Source of the DNA: Bacillota bacterium
Lineage (GTDB): Bacteria; Bacillota; Clostridia; Saccharofermentanales; DTU023
Length of the DNA stretch: 43,557 nucleotides
Direction: 5' to 3'
Assembly: GCA_023426575.1 (NCBI GenBank)
Contig: JAFAAL010000039.1
Location: 1 to 43,557, forward strand
Positions 6,772-14,673 of this stretch are shown in pieces. Made by a program: the position numbers and the translations under genes. Below the pieces are notes generated by a model, which searched no databases, was not told where the DNA came from, and saw nothing but the letters and a program-made list of their open reading frames with translations. Position 1 is the first letter of the stretch. Every line of letters begins with the position of its first letter.

Positions 6772-7659
6772 TCAGTTCTTAGCGAATTCGGGATCGCGGA
6801 ACATCTCGACACAGATGTCGACAAAGTGCTTGACCGCAGGAGTCTGCAGGCTATTGGGAGAGACGGCGATGCCGAGCGTTATGTCACTTTCTGGCAGAAT
6901 TGGCAAAATCTTAAAGTGATTTGTCCGCCCCTTGGTGATCAGCTCATTGGCGATCATCAGGCCGAGTCCCTCCTCGACCATGCCCATCGCTGAATAATTT
7001 TCAAGCGTATTGAAGGCAAAGGGCAGGTCGAGCTTGTGCCGGGCCAAGAGGTCGAGGACGTCAACGTCTTCCCCATAGGCTGGCATGATGATCGACTCAC
7101 CCTTGAGTTCCTCAATCTGGACGCTGTCCAGCTTGGCCAGGGGGTGCTCGTAGGGGACGGCGACGATCATGCGGTCTCTGCGCAGGGGGATCCACTGGTG
7201 GGTGATCTGGGGGCGATAGCTGTAGAGGCCGACGTCGGCACGCTGCTCTTGCATATAGGCCTCGACTTCTTGCCAGACGCCCTCGAAGAGGTGGAGGCGA
7301 ATTTGCGGGAATTGCTTGTGATAGCGGGAGATGACCTGGGGCAGCCACTGACTGGCAATGCTCGAGTAGGCAGCGATCCGCAGAGAGCCACAGGCTAGGC
7401 CATTGATCTCACAGACCGTCTCCTTGAACTTTTCGGAATGCTGGATCAGCGTGCGCAGGAGCGGCAGAATCCGCTGGGCATTAGGCGTGGGGATGACCCC
7501 GGTCTTGCTGCGCTGGAGGAGAGGGAAACCGACCTCGTCCTCAAAAGAACTCATCATGTGACTGATGCCGGAAGGCGTGTAGCCATAGACCTCGGCCGTA
7601 CGCGTCAAACTCCCACTGTCCACGGCATGTATAAAGATTTCGGCCTTGAGCAAATTCAT
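6772..7659 (-). CDS. LysR-family transcriptional regulator
   Basis: A 295-residue LysR-type regulator. The winged helix-turn-helix occupies residues 1-60 (FIHAVDSGSLTRTAEVYGYTPSGISHMMSSFEDEVGFPLLQR), followed by a linker helix and a two-lobed effector-binding domain from about residue 90 (GSLRIAAYSSIASQWLPQVI). Such proteins usually control a neighbouring operon in response to a small-molecule co-inducer. Here it is on the same strand, directly upstream of grdX, and a dyad overlaps the candidate grd promoter, so control of the reductase operon is a reasonable inference. Start ATG 7659 follows AGGAG. It begins 9 bases after the HAD gene and is probably co-transcribed with it. Confidence 0.9.
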   Translation of the reverse strand: MNLLKAEIFIHAVDSGSLTRTAEVYGYTPSGISHMMSSFEDEVGFPLLQRSKTGVIPTPNAQRILPLLRTLIQHSEKFKETVCEINGLACGSLRIAAYSSIASQWLPQVISRYHKQFPQIRLHLFEGVWQEVEAYMQEQRADVGLYSYRPQITHQWIPLRRDRMIVAVPYEHPLAKLDSVQIEELKGESIIMPAYGEDVDVLDLLARHKLDLPFAFNTLENYSAMGMVEEGLGLMIANELITKGRTNHFKILPILPESDITLGIAVSPNSLQTPAVKHFVDICVEMFRDPEFAKN

Positions 7660-7668
7660 AACAATCTC

Positions 7669-8517
7669 CTATTCTAAAATGCTATTGATCACCTGGGCGA
7701 CGCCATCGGCATCGACAGTTGGACAGACGAGGTCAGCTTCGGCCTGGAGCTCTGGGCAGGCATTGCCCATGGCGACGCCGAGTCCCGCCTGCTTCAAGAG
7801 GGCCAGGTCGTTATGAGCATCTCCAAAGGCTATGGCTGCAGACTTGGGCAGCCCATAAAAATCGAGAATGTTCTGGAGGGCGACGCCCTTGTTGCGGTCG
7901 GCCCGAATGATCTCAAGCCCTGGGAAGCCGCCATTGGTCAGGGTAAAGTTCTGCAGGTGGGGAGAGCTCTCGCAGAGGGTTCTCAGGTGGTCGCTCGCAC
8001 TCTCATAGACGACGATTTTCAAGATGTCGACGCCTACCAATTCCGAAAAGTCTCGGAGGACATACGTTCGCATGATCTCCGGCTCGTAGGTCCCGGCCTC
8101 ACTCCGATCATTATATGTATAGACCGTATCATAGGACTTGATATAGAGTTCGAGTTCTGGATAGGCAGCCAGTTCCTCGAGCAGGGGGATCATCTTAGCT
8201 GGCTCGAGGGGGTAGCCCTCTTGCCACTTGGCATCCGCAATGTCAATATGCGCTCCGACAAAAGAGACGATCCCTAGCTGATCGCTGACCTGAGCCTGCA
8301 CTTGCTTGGCAAAGCTGTGGGGCCTGCCGGTGATGATGAAGACGTGCCAACCGAGCTTAAGACAACGCCGCACCGCCTCGCGATTGGCCTCGGAAACGCT
8401 GCGATCTCGCCGCATGAAGGTTCCGTCGAGATCGAGGGCCAGCACTCTTATCTGTCGTTTTAACTGCTCCTTGACCTCGGCCTCAAGCGGCCAGGTCAAT
8501 TTTCCATACACACGCAT
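7669..8517 (-). CDS. Cof-type HAD-IIB family hydrolase
   Basis: A 282-residue haloacid-dehalogenase phosphatase of the Cof/IIB type. Motif I is LALDLDGTFMRRD (27-39) with the catalytic aspartates, motif II is IITGRPHS (61-68), and the C-terminal motifs are DRNKGVAL and FGDAHNDLALLKQAGLGVAMGNA. The region between motifs II and III forms the type-B cap. Relatives dephosphorylate sugar phosphates, FMN or pyridoxal phosphate with overlapping specificity, so no substrate is assigned. Start ATG 8517 has AGAGGA upstream and a TATAGT -10 candidate at 8539-8544. It is followed closely by lysR. Confidence 0.88.
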   Translation of the reverse strand: MRVYGKLTWPLEAEVKEQLKRQIRVLALDLDGTFMRRDRSVSEANREAVRRCLKLGWHVFIITGRPHSFAKQVQAQVSDQLGIVSFVGAHIDIADAKWQEGYPLEPAKMIPLLEELAAYPELELYIKSYDTVYTYNDRSEAGTYEPEIMRTYVLRDFSELVGVDILKIVVYESASDHLRTLCESSPHLQNFTLTNGGFPGLEIIRADRNKGVALQNILDFYGLPKSAAIAFGDAHNDLALLKQAGLGVAMGNACPELQAEADLVCPTVDADGVAQVINSILE

Positions 8518-8601
8518 ATTTTCCTCTTTTTTTACATTACTATATCATGAGCGCGTCAGAGAAGTCTGGCCAAAGCCTCCAAATTTTGCTAAAGATAGTC
8601 T

Positions 8602-9156
8602 ATGGACATCAGATCTGAGATCTCTCAAGGACAAGCCATAACGCTCGAGGCCATGCTCGCCCGTCGAGATGCGCTCGAGGCGCTGCTCAATGAGCGCCAA
8701 GGACCCGTCTACCAAGTCGTCTGCCAGTGTAATGTGCCAGGCGCTGTCAAAAATTGGCCGCGCCTCACGGCATTCTTCCAAGCGCAGTGCGCTGAGCTCG
8801 TCCAATCCCTCAAAGAAGAGGAGCTCAAACCGCGGCTGATCCGCTCTGAGCCAGAACTTATAACAGGTCCACTCTGCATATTCGAAATATTGCGCTATGA
8901 GATCCTGGCCTGGGAGCTCAAGGCAGCGCTCGTCGCCTTTGAGGATGCCTACCCATGGCGGCGCCTCCTCGACTGTGATCTACGCTATAATGGGGCATAT
9001 CTCAGCCGCGAGCAGCTAGGTCATGCGCCCCGTCCCTGTCTCCTCTGTGACGCTCCTGCCATTCTCTGTAGGAGGTCTCAGGAGCACTCTCAGGGGGCTT
9101 TTGACCTGAGGGTTTCTGAACTTCTCGCGCTGGCCGAGGAGAGGGGAGGACTGTGA
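8602..9156 (+). CDS. citX: CitX-like holo-ACP synthase for citrate/citramalate lyase
   Basis: A 184-residue protein matching CitX, which transfers the 2'-(5''-phosphoribosyl)-3'-dephospho-CoA group to the acyl carrier subunit of citrate lyase. Family features in order are LEALLNERQGPVYQVVCQCNVPG (25-47), EDAYPWRRLLDCDL (114-127), LSREQLGHAPRPCLLCD (134-150) and a trailing C-x5-H (156-162). No citrate lyase genes lie nearby. Citramalate lyase uses the same prosthetic group, and the window encodes the rest of the methylaspartate pathway, so this copy may serve that enzyme (inference). Its TGA overlaps the ATG of hprK, indicating co-transcription. The ribosome binding site is weak. Confidence 0.82.
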   Translation: MDIRSEISQGQAITLEAMLARRDALEALLNERQGPVYQVVCQCNVPGAVKNWPRLTAFFQAQCAELVQSLKEEELKPRLIRSEPELITGPLCIFEILRYEILAWELKAALVAFEDAYPWRRLLDCDLRYNGAYLSREQLGHAPRPCLLCDAPAILCRRSQEHSQGAFDLRVSELLALAEERGGL

Positions 9157-10082
9157 TGAATGCGATGAGTCTCAAGAAAATTCTCGATGCTTTCTCTTTT
9201 GGCGTCGCGATCAACGAGGAGGAGATCCTCGCGCGTTGGATCAGCGTGCCTGATGTCACCCGCCCCGGTCTCCAACTCGCCGGCCATTTTGAGCACTTTG
9301 GGCCAGATCGCATCCAGGTCATGGGCAATATGGAGATGGCCTATCTGATGAAGCTGGGTGAGGAGGAGCGCGCTAGAAAGCTCGCAAGTCTCTTCGCCAC
9401 GGGGATTCCCTGCCTGATCCTGACGAGGGGGCACGAACCAGAGCAGACGATGCTGCAACTTGCGCGTGAATTTAAGGTGCCAGTCCTCCTCTCCGAGCAG
9501 CCGACGGGGACTCTGATCTCGGCACTGGTCGACTTTCTCCGCCATCAGCTGGCGGAGAAGATCTCCCTGCACGGTGTTCTCGTCGAGGTCTATGGCGAGG
9601 GCATCTTGATCCTCGGGGAGTCGGGTGTCGGCAAGTCCGAGACGGCTCTCGAAATTGTCAAGCGGGGACATCGCCTGATCGCCGATGATCTGGTCGAGGT
9701 CCGACGCGTCTCGGAGACGACACTGATAGGCCGCGCGCCAGATCTCATCAGACACCTCATCGAGATTCGCGGGCTCGGCATCTTAGATGTCAAGGAACTC
9801 TACGGCGTCTCCTCGGTCAAGCTCGAGGAGAATATTCACTTTGTCATCAAGCTCGAGAACTGGGATGAAAATAAAGTCTACGACCGGACGGGACTCGTCG
9901 AGGAGCGCTATGAGCTCCTCGGAATTGACTTGCCGGCACTGACGATCCCCGTGCGCCCTGGTCGAAACCTCGCCGTCATCGTCGAGGTGGCGGCCATCAA
10001 CCACCGCCAGAAGAGCATGGGCTATAATGCCGCCGTCGCCCTCAATGAGCGCATGCGAGAACAGTCGCGCAAGCGTCCCTAG
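9156..10082 (+). CDS. hprK: HPr kinase/phosphorylase
   Basis: A 308-residue bifunctional enzyme that phosphorylates HPr (or Crh) on Ser46 in response to glycolytic intermediates and reverses this with phosphate; it is the sensor of carbon catabolite repression in Bacillota. The C-terminal catalytic domain shows the P-loop GESGVGKS (154-161), ADD near 176-178, and the signature EIRGLGILDVKELYG (203-217). The N-terminal domain (1-130) is the usual HPrK-N fold. ATG 9156 overlaps the citX stop as TGATG, with GGGGAGGA upstream; an in-frame GTG lies one codon earlier. Length is normal. murB follows 21 bases later. Confidence 0.96.
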   Translation: MNAMSLKKILDAFSFGVAINEEEILARWISVPDVTRPGLQLAGHFEHFGPDRIQVMGNMEMAYLMKLGEEERARKLASLFATGIPCLILTRGHEPEQTMLQLAREFKVPVLLSEQPTGTLISALVDFLRHQLAEKISLHGVLVEVYGEGILILGESGVGKSETALEIVKRGHRLIADDLVEVRRVSETTLIGRAPDLIRHLIEIRGLGILDVKELYGVSSVKLEENIHFVIKLENWDENKVYDRTGLVEERYELLGIDLPALTIPVRPGRNLAVIVEVAAINHRQKSMGYNAAVALNERMREQSRKRP

Positions 10083-10103
10083 GCGGAGCTCGGAGGTGAT
10101 CAC

Positions 10104-11063
10104 ATGACGCTAGAAGAAATCAATCTCAATCTCATCTGGCCAGGGCTAGAAGAGAGATCTCTCAAAGAGGAGCGCCTCTCGAGAGGGGAGGAGCTCGCTG
10201 CCTACTGCTACTATGCGGCAGGGGGTCGGGCGGATTACTTTATCGCTCCTGAAAATCTGCCGGAATGTCTCGCTGCACTGCGCTGGGCTCGGGAGGCCGG
10301 CATCGAGCTGACAGTCCTCGGCCTCGCAAGCAATGTGCTGGTCGCTGATGAGGGCATTTCGGGCCTGGTCCTCTCGACACAGAAGCTGGTGGGGATGCGG
10401 CGCTGGGGTCCCTACATCGTGGTTGAGGCGGGGAGGTATCTCGCTGACTTTGTCGCGGGGCTGGTCGACGAAGAATGCTGCGCCTATAGTCAGCTGGTCG
10501 GCATTCCCGGCACTCTCGGCGGAGCGCTCTTTATGAATGCGGGCGCCTATGAGCAGGAGATCTCCACATATCTCGACATGATTCTCCTCTACAATCCCGA
10601 GTCCGGGGACGTCTCTTTGCACAAAAAAGAAGAGGGTGACTTCGGCTATCGTCACTCCTTCCTCCAGGAGACGGGGGAGATCGTCCTCGCGGCCTTCTTC
10701 CGACTGCCTTCATATCCGAATAGCCAGGCGCTGCAGGAGATGGCTGAGGTTCAGCTGAAGCGCCGCTCAGCCCAGCCGCTCTTCTTGCCGAGCTGTGGCT
10801 CTGCCTTTAAGCGTCCGCCAGGACACTACGTCGGCAAGCTGATCTCCGATCTCGGCTGGAAGGGAAGACGGAGGGGCCAGGTGGGCGTCTCGATGAAGCA
10901 TGCTGGCTTCATCGTCAATCACGGCGGAGCGTCGGCTCGAGAGATTCGAGACTTCTACAAGGCGGTGCAGCAGGCTGTTCAAGAGGCCTATGATGTGCAT
11001 TTAGAACCCGAAGTGCGCTGGCTCGGCCGCTGGCCAGAAGGGGCAGAAGATGAATCTCAATAG
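10104..11063 (+). CDS. murB: UDP-N-acetylenolpyruvoylglucosamine reductase
   Basis: MurB, 319 residues, is an FAD enzyme that reduces UDP-GlcNAc-enolpyruvate to UDP-MurNAc with NADPH in cytoplasmic peptidoglycan synthesis. Visible landmarks are AAGGRADYFIAP (38-49), LGLASNVLVADEGISGLVL (72-90, FAD binding), GIPGTLGGALFMNAGAYEQEI (133-153), YRHS (182-185) and SCGSAFKRP (230-238) with the proton-donating Ser233. The last conserved part is VSMKHAGFIVNHGGA. The start ATG 10104 follows GGAGGTGATCAC. It overlaps whiA by 14 bases. In many Bacillota rapZ and yvcK lie between murB and whiA; here both are absent. Confidence 0.96.
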   Translation: MTLEEINLNLIWPGLEERSLKEERLSRGEELAAYCYYAAGGRADYFIAPENLPECLAALRWAREAGIELTVLGLASNVLVADEGISGLVLSTQKLVGMRRWGPYIVVEAGRYLADFVAGLVDEECCAYSQLVGIPGTLGGALFMNAGAYEQEISTYLDMILLYNPESGDVSLHKKEEGDFGYRHSFLQETGEIVLAAFFRLPSYPNSQALQEMAEVQLKRRSAQPLFLPSCGSAFKRPPGHYVGKLISDLGWKGRRRGQVGVSMKHAGFIVNHGGASAREIRDFYKAVQQAVQEAYDVHLEPEVRWLGRWPEGAEDESQ

Positions 11064-11949
11064 CCAATTCCAAGAGGAGGCCCTGTCCAGGCTTCAGGCG
11101 CAGACTGAGTACTGGCCCCTGGCGCTCAAGCTCTTTCAGGCCGTGGCGCTCAGAGTCTCGGGGCGGAGCATGGTCTTTGCCACGGCGCGTCCTGCGTTTT
11201 TTGACTTCTTGACAGAGCTCTTGCAGCAGTCCAAGACGCGCTGTACCTTCGTCAGCGAGCGCTCGAGGCAGCAGATTATCTGGCGTGAGCAGCAGGAGCT
11301 CAGCCGACTCCGAGCAGATATCAAGGAATTCTTGGCCGAGATGCCAGGCCTAACCAACGAGCTCAGTGAGTTTGAGGATGAGTCTTCTCGCCTGGAGCGG
11401 GAGACGATTTTGCAGATGCTCTATCTGGCGATTGGAGCCTGGTCTGAGCCGAGTGGCAATTACCACCTCGAACTCTCCTTTCCGCGCATTCTCCCAGCCG
11501 ATATCTGCCTGAACTATCTCCAGGGCTATGGCCTCCACTTCAAGTATCTCGACCGCCCCTCGGCGCGCGTCCTCTATCTCAAGGACGGGCGGGAGATTGG
11601 GCTTTTTTTGCAATTGGCGGGCTGTGTCAATAGCTATATGGATTACGAGGACCTGCGCGTCGAAAAGGAAGTCAAAAATCAGGTCAACCGCGTCGTCAAC
11701 TGTGACTCGGCCAATGCCGATCGCCTGGCTGAGGCCTCTGCGCGACAGTTTCAGGCGATCGAGTGGATCAAGAAGCGACGCGGTCTCGAGCTCCTCCCCG
11801 AGAAGTTGCGTGCGGCGGCACAGGTCCGGCTCGCAAATCCAGGTCTCAACCTCGCAGAGCTCGGGCAAAAACTCGATCCGCCCCTCGGCAAGTCAGGCAT
11901 GAATCACCGCCTGAAGAAGATTGAGGAGATTGCCGCAAAGCTCAAGTGA
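11050..11949 (+). CDS. whiA: WhiA-type DNA-binding regulator
   Basis: A 299-residue WhiA homologue. The N-terminal two-thirds is a degenerate LAGLIDADG homing-endonuclease fold, seen in ILQMLYLAIGAWSEPSGNYHLELSF (about 118-142) and the following segment up to YMDYEDLRVEKEVKNQVNRVVNCDSAN. The C-terminal part is a helix-turn-helix (LANPGLNLAELGQKLDPPLGKSGMNHRLKKI). In actinobacteria WhiA is a sporulation regulator; in Bacillus it affects division and chromosome segregation. ATG 11050 lies within the end of murB, so translation is probably coupled. Confidence 0.92.
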   Translation: MNLNSQFQEEALSRLQAQTEYWPLALKLFQAVALRVSGRSMVFATARPAFFDFLTELLQQSKTRCTFVSERSRQQIIWREQQELSRLRADIKEFLAEMPGLTNELSEFEDESSRLERETILQMLYLAIGAWSEPSGNYHLELSFPRILPADICLNYLQGYGLHFKYLDRPSARVLYLKDGREIGLFLQLAGCVNSYMDYEDLRVEKEVKNQVNRVVNCDSANADRLAEASARQFQAIEWIKKRRGLELLPEKLRAAAQVRLANPGLNLAELGQKLDPPLGKSGMNHRLKKIEEIAAKLK

Positions 11950-11950
11950 T

Positions 11951-11979
11951 TTGGGCATGGCTGGGGCATATGTTAGAAT
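11951..11979 (+). promoter_or_regulatory. Promoter upstream of the 12019 gene
   Basis: TTGGGC (11951-11956), 17 bases, TAGAAT (11974-11979). It begins directly after the whiA stop and would start a separate transcript for the two unassigned genes that follow. Confidence 0.6.
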
Positions 11980-12018
11980 GAGCGCATTGATTGAGAGCCT
12001 CAGGGCTCGGAGGTGATT

Positions 12019-12396
12019 ATGCAGCGCGAGCTGGCGTGGGCAGAATGTGAACTGGCGGCGTATCAGAGAGGATTCCTCTTCTTGCGCCTCGATTTTCAGC
12101 ATAATGTTTTGGTCTGGAAGGACAGCAATCGCTGGTTCAACAATTTTGTGCGCGGCCTGCCTCGAGAGAAGATGGCGGGCTATCGTGAGATCGTCTCTGA
12201 TTTTATCCGCCAAGCGAGTCCAGAGCCAGATCTGGATCTGGAGAAGATTCAACGAGATTTTATCTGGCGACTGAGCTATCAAGAGGTCGATGGCAGTGAG
12301 GAATTTGTGCTGACGGGCTCGGATCTCAGCTCTCTGCCCTGGCAGAAGCTGGCGGCGGCCTTTGCCGAGGCGGCGGGCCGGAGCTTTTCACTTTAG
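12019..12396 (+). CDS. Hypothetical protein, unrecognised
   Basis: A 125-residue soluble, acidic protein I do not recognise. ATG 12019 follows GGAGG at good spacing; a GTG two codons upstream overlaps that site. The sequence is rich in aromatic residues (YQRGFLFLRLDFQHNVLVWKDSNRWF at 14-39) and ends LPWQKLAAAFAEAAG. There is no signal peptide, membrane segment or cysteine motif. It has its own promoter and lies 8 bases before a membrane-protein gene, so the two probably work together. Codon use matches its neighbours. Confidence 0.6.
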   Translation: MQRELAWAECELAAYQRGFLFLRLDFQHNVLVWKDSNRWFNNFVRGLPREKMAGYREIVSDFIRQASPEPDLDLEKIQRDFIWRLSYQEVDGSEEFVLTGSDLSSLPWQKLAAAFAEAAGRSFSL

Positions 12397-12404
12397 GAGT
12401 TGTT

Positions 12405-13010
12405 ATGGACTTTTGGGAAGGCATCTTACTTGGCCATGTTTGGTCTGACAGCGATATCAGAGCTCGGAGTCGGCGTGGCATCCTCTATGTGACGAGCTTT
12501 GTTTGGATTCTCATCACTGCACTCCTGGCCATTTTGCCTGAGCTTCAGACTTTTCTGCTGCCCGGTGTGGCGCTCTCTTTTCTCCTCGGCGCCCTCTTTC
12601 ACTTTGCCATGCCCTTTGCGGGAGCTCATTATTACCGCCTGCCCTTTTACCTGCGTCCTCTTGTCCTCTTCGGCTACGTCTTGGGTTTCTTCTTCTTCCT
12701 CAAGGCCATCACTCAGTGGTTGCTCACACTGATTCAGATTGATTTTGCCACGCTGCCAGAGCAGACGCTCGACTTTATCAATAATCGGATTGAAGAGGCC
12801 AGTCGCTTCCTCTCCGCCTTCCTCAGCGGTGGCTTCGCCGCGACCATCGTCTCGATCATTCTCGGGGTGCTCTACGTCTTTGCGATCTTCATGTTCATCG
12901 GGCTGGGACTCTTCCTCGCGGCCTGTCTCTTCATCAAATTGCTCGTCTGGATTCAAAGGATCTGGGATCGCATCATCTCGCGCTACATCTTAAAGTGCCA
13001 TACTGCCTAG
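12405..13010 (+). CDS. Hypothetical membrane protein
   Basis: A 201-residue integral membrane protein I cannot assign. Hydrophobic segments lie at about residues 27-45, 50-68, 82-112 (broken by charged residues) and 145-188. A more polar amphipathic loop at 113-142 (IDFATLPEQTLDFINNRIEEASRF) lies between the last two groups. The start ATG 12405 follows TTTAGGAG. It forms a pair with the 12019 gene and has no clear terminator after it. Confidence 0.65.
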   Translation: MDFWEGILLGHVWSDSDIRARSRRGILYVTSFVWILITALLAILPELQTFLLPGVALSFLLGALFHFAMPFAGAHYYRLPFYLRPLVLFGYVLGFFFFLKAITQWLLTLIQIDFATLPEQTLDFINNRIEEASRFLSAFLSGGFAATIVSIILGVLYVFAIFMFIGLGLFLAACLFIKLLVWIQRIWDRIISRYILKCHTA

Positions 13011-13109
13011 AACTTCTCACTTCTGTCACAATTTTTCATTTTTGCTCAACCATTGTCTCGCCATCTTTCACTATGATAGAGGAAGTTCGACTTGCGAAAG
13101 GGGAAGACC

Positions 13110-14549
13110 ATGTCGGAAGATCCTCGTTATTATTCAAATCATTATTCTGAGCCCGAAGAAGTGACGCGCCCAGATCAGCTCAGCCGCTCTACGCAGAGCC
13201 CTGACTGCTATCACTTGGAATCTCAAGGTCAGCAGTACAGCTATGCCCCTGTCTCACCAGAGCTCGAGACGCCCCGGCGACAGCGCGGTCTGGTCCTGAC
13301 GGCTCTCTTCTTGCTCCTGCTCTTTGTCGGCTCTCTCCTCGGGATGCTCTACGTCTATCGGCGTGGTCTCCAGAGAGCCCAGCGCCAGTTTCGTGAAAAT
13401 GTCGTGACCTGGGATGACTGGGCCGATGCCGAGGATGCCGACGACTCCGAAATGACTGAGACGACGCTGGCCAGAGAGGTCCAAGAGCCGACAGAGCTTG
13501 CCGAGGGCGAGGCAGCAGATGCGGCAGCTCTGCGCGAGCCCGCCTTCAGTCTCGAGGCAGCGACGCGGCAGCAGCGTGGCGACCAGGCCTCGTGGACGAT
13601 TGCCGAAATTGCCAAGGCGGGGCTGCAGTCAGTGGTGGCCATCTCGACAGAGGTGGAACTCGTCGATCTCTTCGGTGATGTTCGGCATGCGGCTTTTGCC
13701 GGCTCTGGTTTCATCATCTCGCGCGATGGCTATATTGCGACCAACAGCCACGTCATCAAGAATGCCAAGAAAATTCTCGTCAAGATGTCAGATGGCGTCG
13801 TCTATCCTGCCGATCTCGTCGCCTCAGATCCCAGCTCGGACCTTGCGGTCATCAAGCTGAGACTCAAGAGTGATGAGCGCCCCGAGCTCGTACCCGCTGT
13901 GCTCGGCAACTCAGATGAGCTCGTCGTCGGTGAACTCGCGGTCGCGATCGGCAATCCCACGGGGCAGCTCGAGGGAACGGTGACTGCCGGCATCATTTCG
14001 GCCCTCAACCGCGAGATCAATTTTGAGGGGCTGGAGCTCAATATGATTCAGACGAGTGCAGCGGTCAATTCTGGCAACTCCGGCGGGGCCCTCTTTAATT
14101 CCTTTGGCGAAGTGATCGGTGTGATCACGGGCAAGATTTCTGCGGCAGGGCAGGGGGCGAGCTTTGAGGGGCTCGGCTTCGCGATCCCCATCACGGAGGC
14201 GCGACCTGTCATCGAGGATCTCATCCGCTACGGCTATGTCCGTGGGCGCGTCAGCCTCGGCATCTACAGTGAGGCTGTCTCCGCTGAACTGGCACAGCAT
14301 TACGGCATTGCAGATCGAGCGGGCATCCTGGTCGTCGACCTCATTCCGGGCTCAGCGGCAGTAGAGGCCGGCTTGAGGAAGGGCGACCTCATCGTTGCGA
14401 TTGATGGGGAGCCGATGACTACAGTGGCGGACGTCAATCGCTATAAGCGGAACTTGAAACCCGGTGACACGGTGACTCTCGATGTCTATCGCGCTGGTGA
14501 AAAGCGTGAGGTCAAGCTGGTATTGCAGGAGTATGAGCCCGGCAAATAG
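13110..14549 (+). CDS. htrA: HtrA/DegP-like membrane-anchored serine protease with PDZ domain
   Basis: A 479-residue S1C-family protease for extracytoplasmic protein quality control. It has a cytoplasmic tail (1-58), one membrane anchor (about 60-83), and an acidic low-complexity linker (about 100-160). The trypsin-like domain contains the triad His214 (TNSHVIKN), Asp244 (SSDLAVIKL) and Ser324 (NSGNSGGAL). One PDZ domain spans about 380-475 (GSAAVEAGLRKGDLIVAIDGEPM). The architecture is that of Gram-positive HtrA/YycK-type proteases. The start ATG 13110 follows AGGGGAAG; an in-frame TTG six codons upstream would exclude that site. A TATGAT -10 candidate lies at 13072-13077 without a convincing -35. 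Confidence 0.93.
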   Translation: MSEDPRYYSNHYSEPEEVTRPDQLSRSTQSPDCYHLESQGQQYSYAPVSPELETPRRQRGLVLTALFLLLLFVGSLLGMLYVYRRGLQRAQRQFRENVVTWDDWADAEDADDSEMTETTLAREVQEPTELAEGEAADAAALREPAFSLEAATRQQRGDQASWTIAEIAKAGLQSVVAISTEVELVDLFGDVRHAAFAGSGFIISRDGYIATNSHVIKNAKKILVKMSDGVVYPADLVASDPSSDLAVIKLRLKSDERPELVPAVLGNSDELVVGELAVAIGNPTGQLEGTVTAGIISALNREINFEGLELNMIQTSAAVNSGNSGGALFNSFGEVIGVITGKISAAGQGASFEGLGFAIPITEARPVIEDLIRYGYVRGRVSLGIYSEAVSAELAQHYGIADRAGILVVDLIPGSAAVEAGLRKGDLIVAIDGEPMTTVADVNRYKRNLKPGDTVTLDVYRAGEKREVKLVLQEYEPGK

Positions 14550-14608
14550 GCTCTGATCGAGCTTCTCGCACGAGGGGGAGAAAGATTGTCAGATTTCGCC
14601 AAATTTCA

Positions 14609-14637
14609 TTGAAGCACGAACGACCTTTGTGTATATT
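14609..14637 (+). promoter_or_regulatory. Promoter of the glutamate fermentation operon
   Basis: TTGAAG (14609-14614), exactly 17 bases, TATATT (14632-14637). Transcription would begin near 14644, which rules out the upstream start codons at 14629 and 14638 and supports the TTG start at 14674. No cobalamin riboswitch fits in the resulting leader of about 30 nt. Confidence 0.7.
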
Positions 14638-14673
14638 ATGGGAGAAGATGCGTTCAAGTTAGGAGGAAATCAC

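Noticed and set aside
14629..14673. GTG or ATG start for the fumarase/mesaconase alpha subunit
   Set aside because: These codons fall on the promoter -10 or transcription start and lack a ribosome binding site; TTG 14674 has AGGAGG.
14550..14673. Cobalamin riboswitch before the glutamate mutase operon
   Set aside because: No B12-box-like sequence is visible and the leader is too short.
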